Program-made: the position numbers and the translations under genes
Source of the DNA: an uncultured Eubacteriales bacterium
GTDB taxonomy: Bacteria > Bacillota > Clostridia > Oscillospirales > Oscillospiraceae
Direction of reading: 5' to 3'
NCBI GenBank assembly: GCA_900550705.1
Contig: URTG01000040.1
Coordinates: forward strand, 1-11,609
Length of the DNA: 11,609 bases
Shown here: in pieces, positions 11,102 through 11,609 of the stretch
How the letters are laid out: each line of letters starts with the position of its first letter
Numbering within the stretch: position 1 is the first letter of the stretch
Notes under the pieces: model-generated
The model's input: the letters and a program-made list of their open reading frames with translations, nothing else
The model's database searches: none
Told to the model about the DNA's origin: nothing

Positions 11102-11497
11102 ATGATCCGTAACGCCATCCAGCGTTTTATGTACGGCCGGTATGGGAACGACCAGCTGAACCTGTGTCTCATCGGACTCTATCTGGTGGTCTATCTGCTC
11201 TCGGCCTTTACCCGTGTGTATGCCCTGTACTGGGTGTCCCTTGTCCTGATGGCGGTGGCGCTGTTCCGGCTGCTGTCCCGCAATCTGGCCCGCCGGCGGG
11301 AGGAGAACGTCCGCTTTTTGCAGGCCATCGCCCCCCTGGTCCGGTGGTTCCGGCTCCGGCGGACCATCCGCCGGGACAAGGAGCACCGCTACTTCAAGTG
11401 CCCCAACTGCGGCCAGCAGCTGCGGGTGCCCCGGGGCAAGGGCAAGATCACCGTCACCTGCCGGGGCTGCGGTGCCAGCTTCCAGGAGAAGAGCTGA
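11102..11497 (+). CDS. Small membrane protein with C-terminal zinc ribbon
   Basis: A 131-residue protein with two closely spaced hydrophobic helices (about residues 19-36 and 40-57, LCLIGLYLVVYLLSAF and YWVSLVLMAVALF). A strongly basic linker (58-95, many arginines) follows, then a C-terminal zinc ribbon with CPNC at 100-103 and CRGC at 120-123 (KITVTCRGCGASF). The ATG follows AAGGAGG by eight bases. Proteins of this layout are widespread in Clostridia and usually annotated only as zinc-ribbon proteins. The ribbon resembles the zf-ribbon used in RNA polymerase or membrane-associated sensing proteins, but no partner is implied by the neighbours. It is monocistronic as far as the window shows. 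Confidence 0.82.
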   Translation: MIRNAIQRFMYGRYGNDQLNLCLIGLYLVVYLLSAFTRVYALYWVSLVLMAVALFRLLSRNLARRREENVRFLQAIAPLVRWFRLRRTIRRDKEHRYFKCPNCGQQLRVPRGKGKITVTCRGCGASFQEKS

Positions 11498-11504
11498 AAA
11501 AGTT

Positions 11505-11521
11505 CAGGCTGTCGAAAAAGT
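11505..11521 (+). repeat. 17-base intergenic repeat, copy 2
   Basis: The same 17 bases as at 10319-10335 occur seven bases after the zinc-ribbon stop codon. Here the complementary right arm (TTTTTTGACA in copy 1) is absent and a different hairpin follows, so this looks like a half-copy of a repeated element. Confidence 0.7.
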
Positions 11522-11556
11522 CCTTCCAGCCAAAGGATTCGGAAGGAGGGATAGTT

Positions 11557-11585
11557 GGAAAGGGGACCATCAGGGTCCCCTTTCC
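11557..11585 (+). terminator. Hairpin terminator downstream of the zinc-ribbon gene
   Basis: GGAAAGGGGACC (11557-11568) pairs perfectly with GGTCCCCTTTCC (11574-11585) around five bases. The T run lies within the stem and only TTGAAAT follows, so efficiency is uncertain. Upstream at 11521-11547 a second, weaker stem (TCCTTCC with GGAAGGA) is present. After 11586 the remaining bases show nothing recognisable. Confidence 0.6.
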
Positions 11586-11609
11586 TTGAAATCAACAACA
11601 TTTTAACGC

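Overview
The window looks like chromosomal DNA from a GC-rich Clostridia bacterium, most likely in or near the Oscillospiraceae (Flavonifractor/Lawsonibacter-like gut Firmicutes). The basis is RNase Y, a ComEB-type dCMP deaminase, an NfeD/SPFH pair, a DUF975 protein, strong AGGAGG ribosome binding sites and sigma-A-type promoters. The genus is an inference from gene style only.

Left end (1 to about 2006): the end of an integrated mobile element. It carries an excisionase (136-336), a tyrosine integrase (348-1646), a stretch with repeated TGTTAGC boxes that may be integrase/Xis arm sites, a complete tRNA-Arg(CCT) on the minus strand (1878-1954) and a strong terminator. Just beyond lies the 5' half of a second, different tRNA-Arg(CCT), cut exactly after its anticodon loop (1998-2036), with an intact tRNA promoter (2050-2079). 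The simplest reading is that the element inserted into the anticodon loop of the host tRNA-Arg gene, destroyed it, and supplies a complete substitute transcribed from the stranded host promoter. This is the most interesting part of the window.

Middle (2118-9636): ribose-5-phosphate isomerase B on the plus strand with its own promoter and a perfect 16-bp terminator. A long minus-strand block follows. In transcription order it is: RNase Y (own promoter, about 160-nt structured leader), a terminator, a Cof-type HAD phosphatase, a beta-CASP metallo-beta-lactamase RNase-like protein, a DUF975 membrane protein, NfeD, and a QmcA/stomatin-like SPFH protein. Two RNA-processing enzymes and a membrane scaffold pair thus sit together, apparently as several transcription units rather than one operon.

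Right end (9700-11609): a plus-strand promoter with an operator-like palindrome, a remnant of a DUF4160 gene, and an intact DUF2442-HTH protein, which together look like half of a broken DUF4160/DUF2442 pair. Next come a convergent dCMP deaminase gene and a divergent small membrane zinc-ribbon protein with a 5' leader hairpin. A 17-base repeat occurs downstream of both plus-strand genes. No rRNA, CRISPR array or insertion-sequence transposase was seen. All gaps above 300 bases (1647-2218 and 9444-9873) are accounted for by sites described below.
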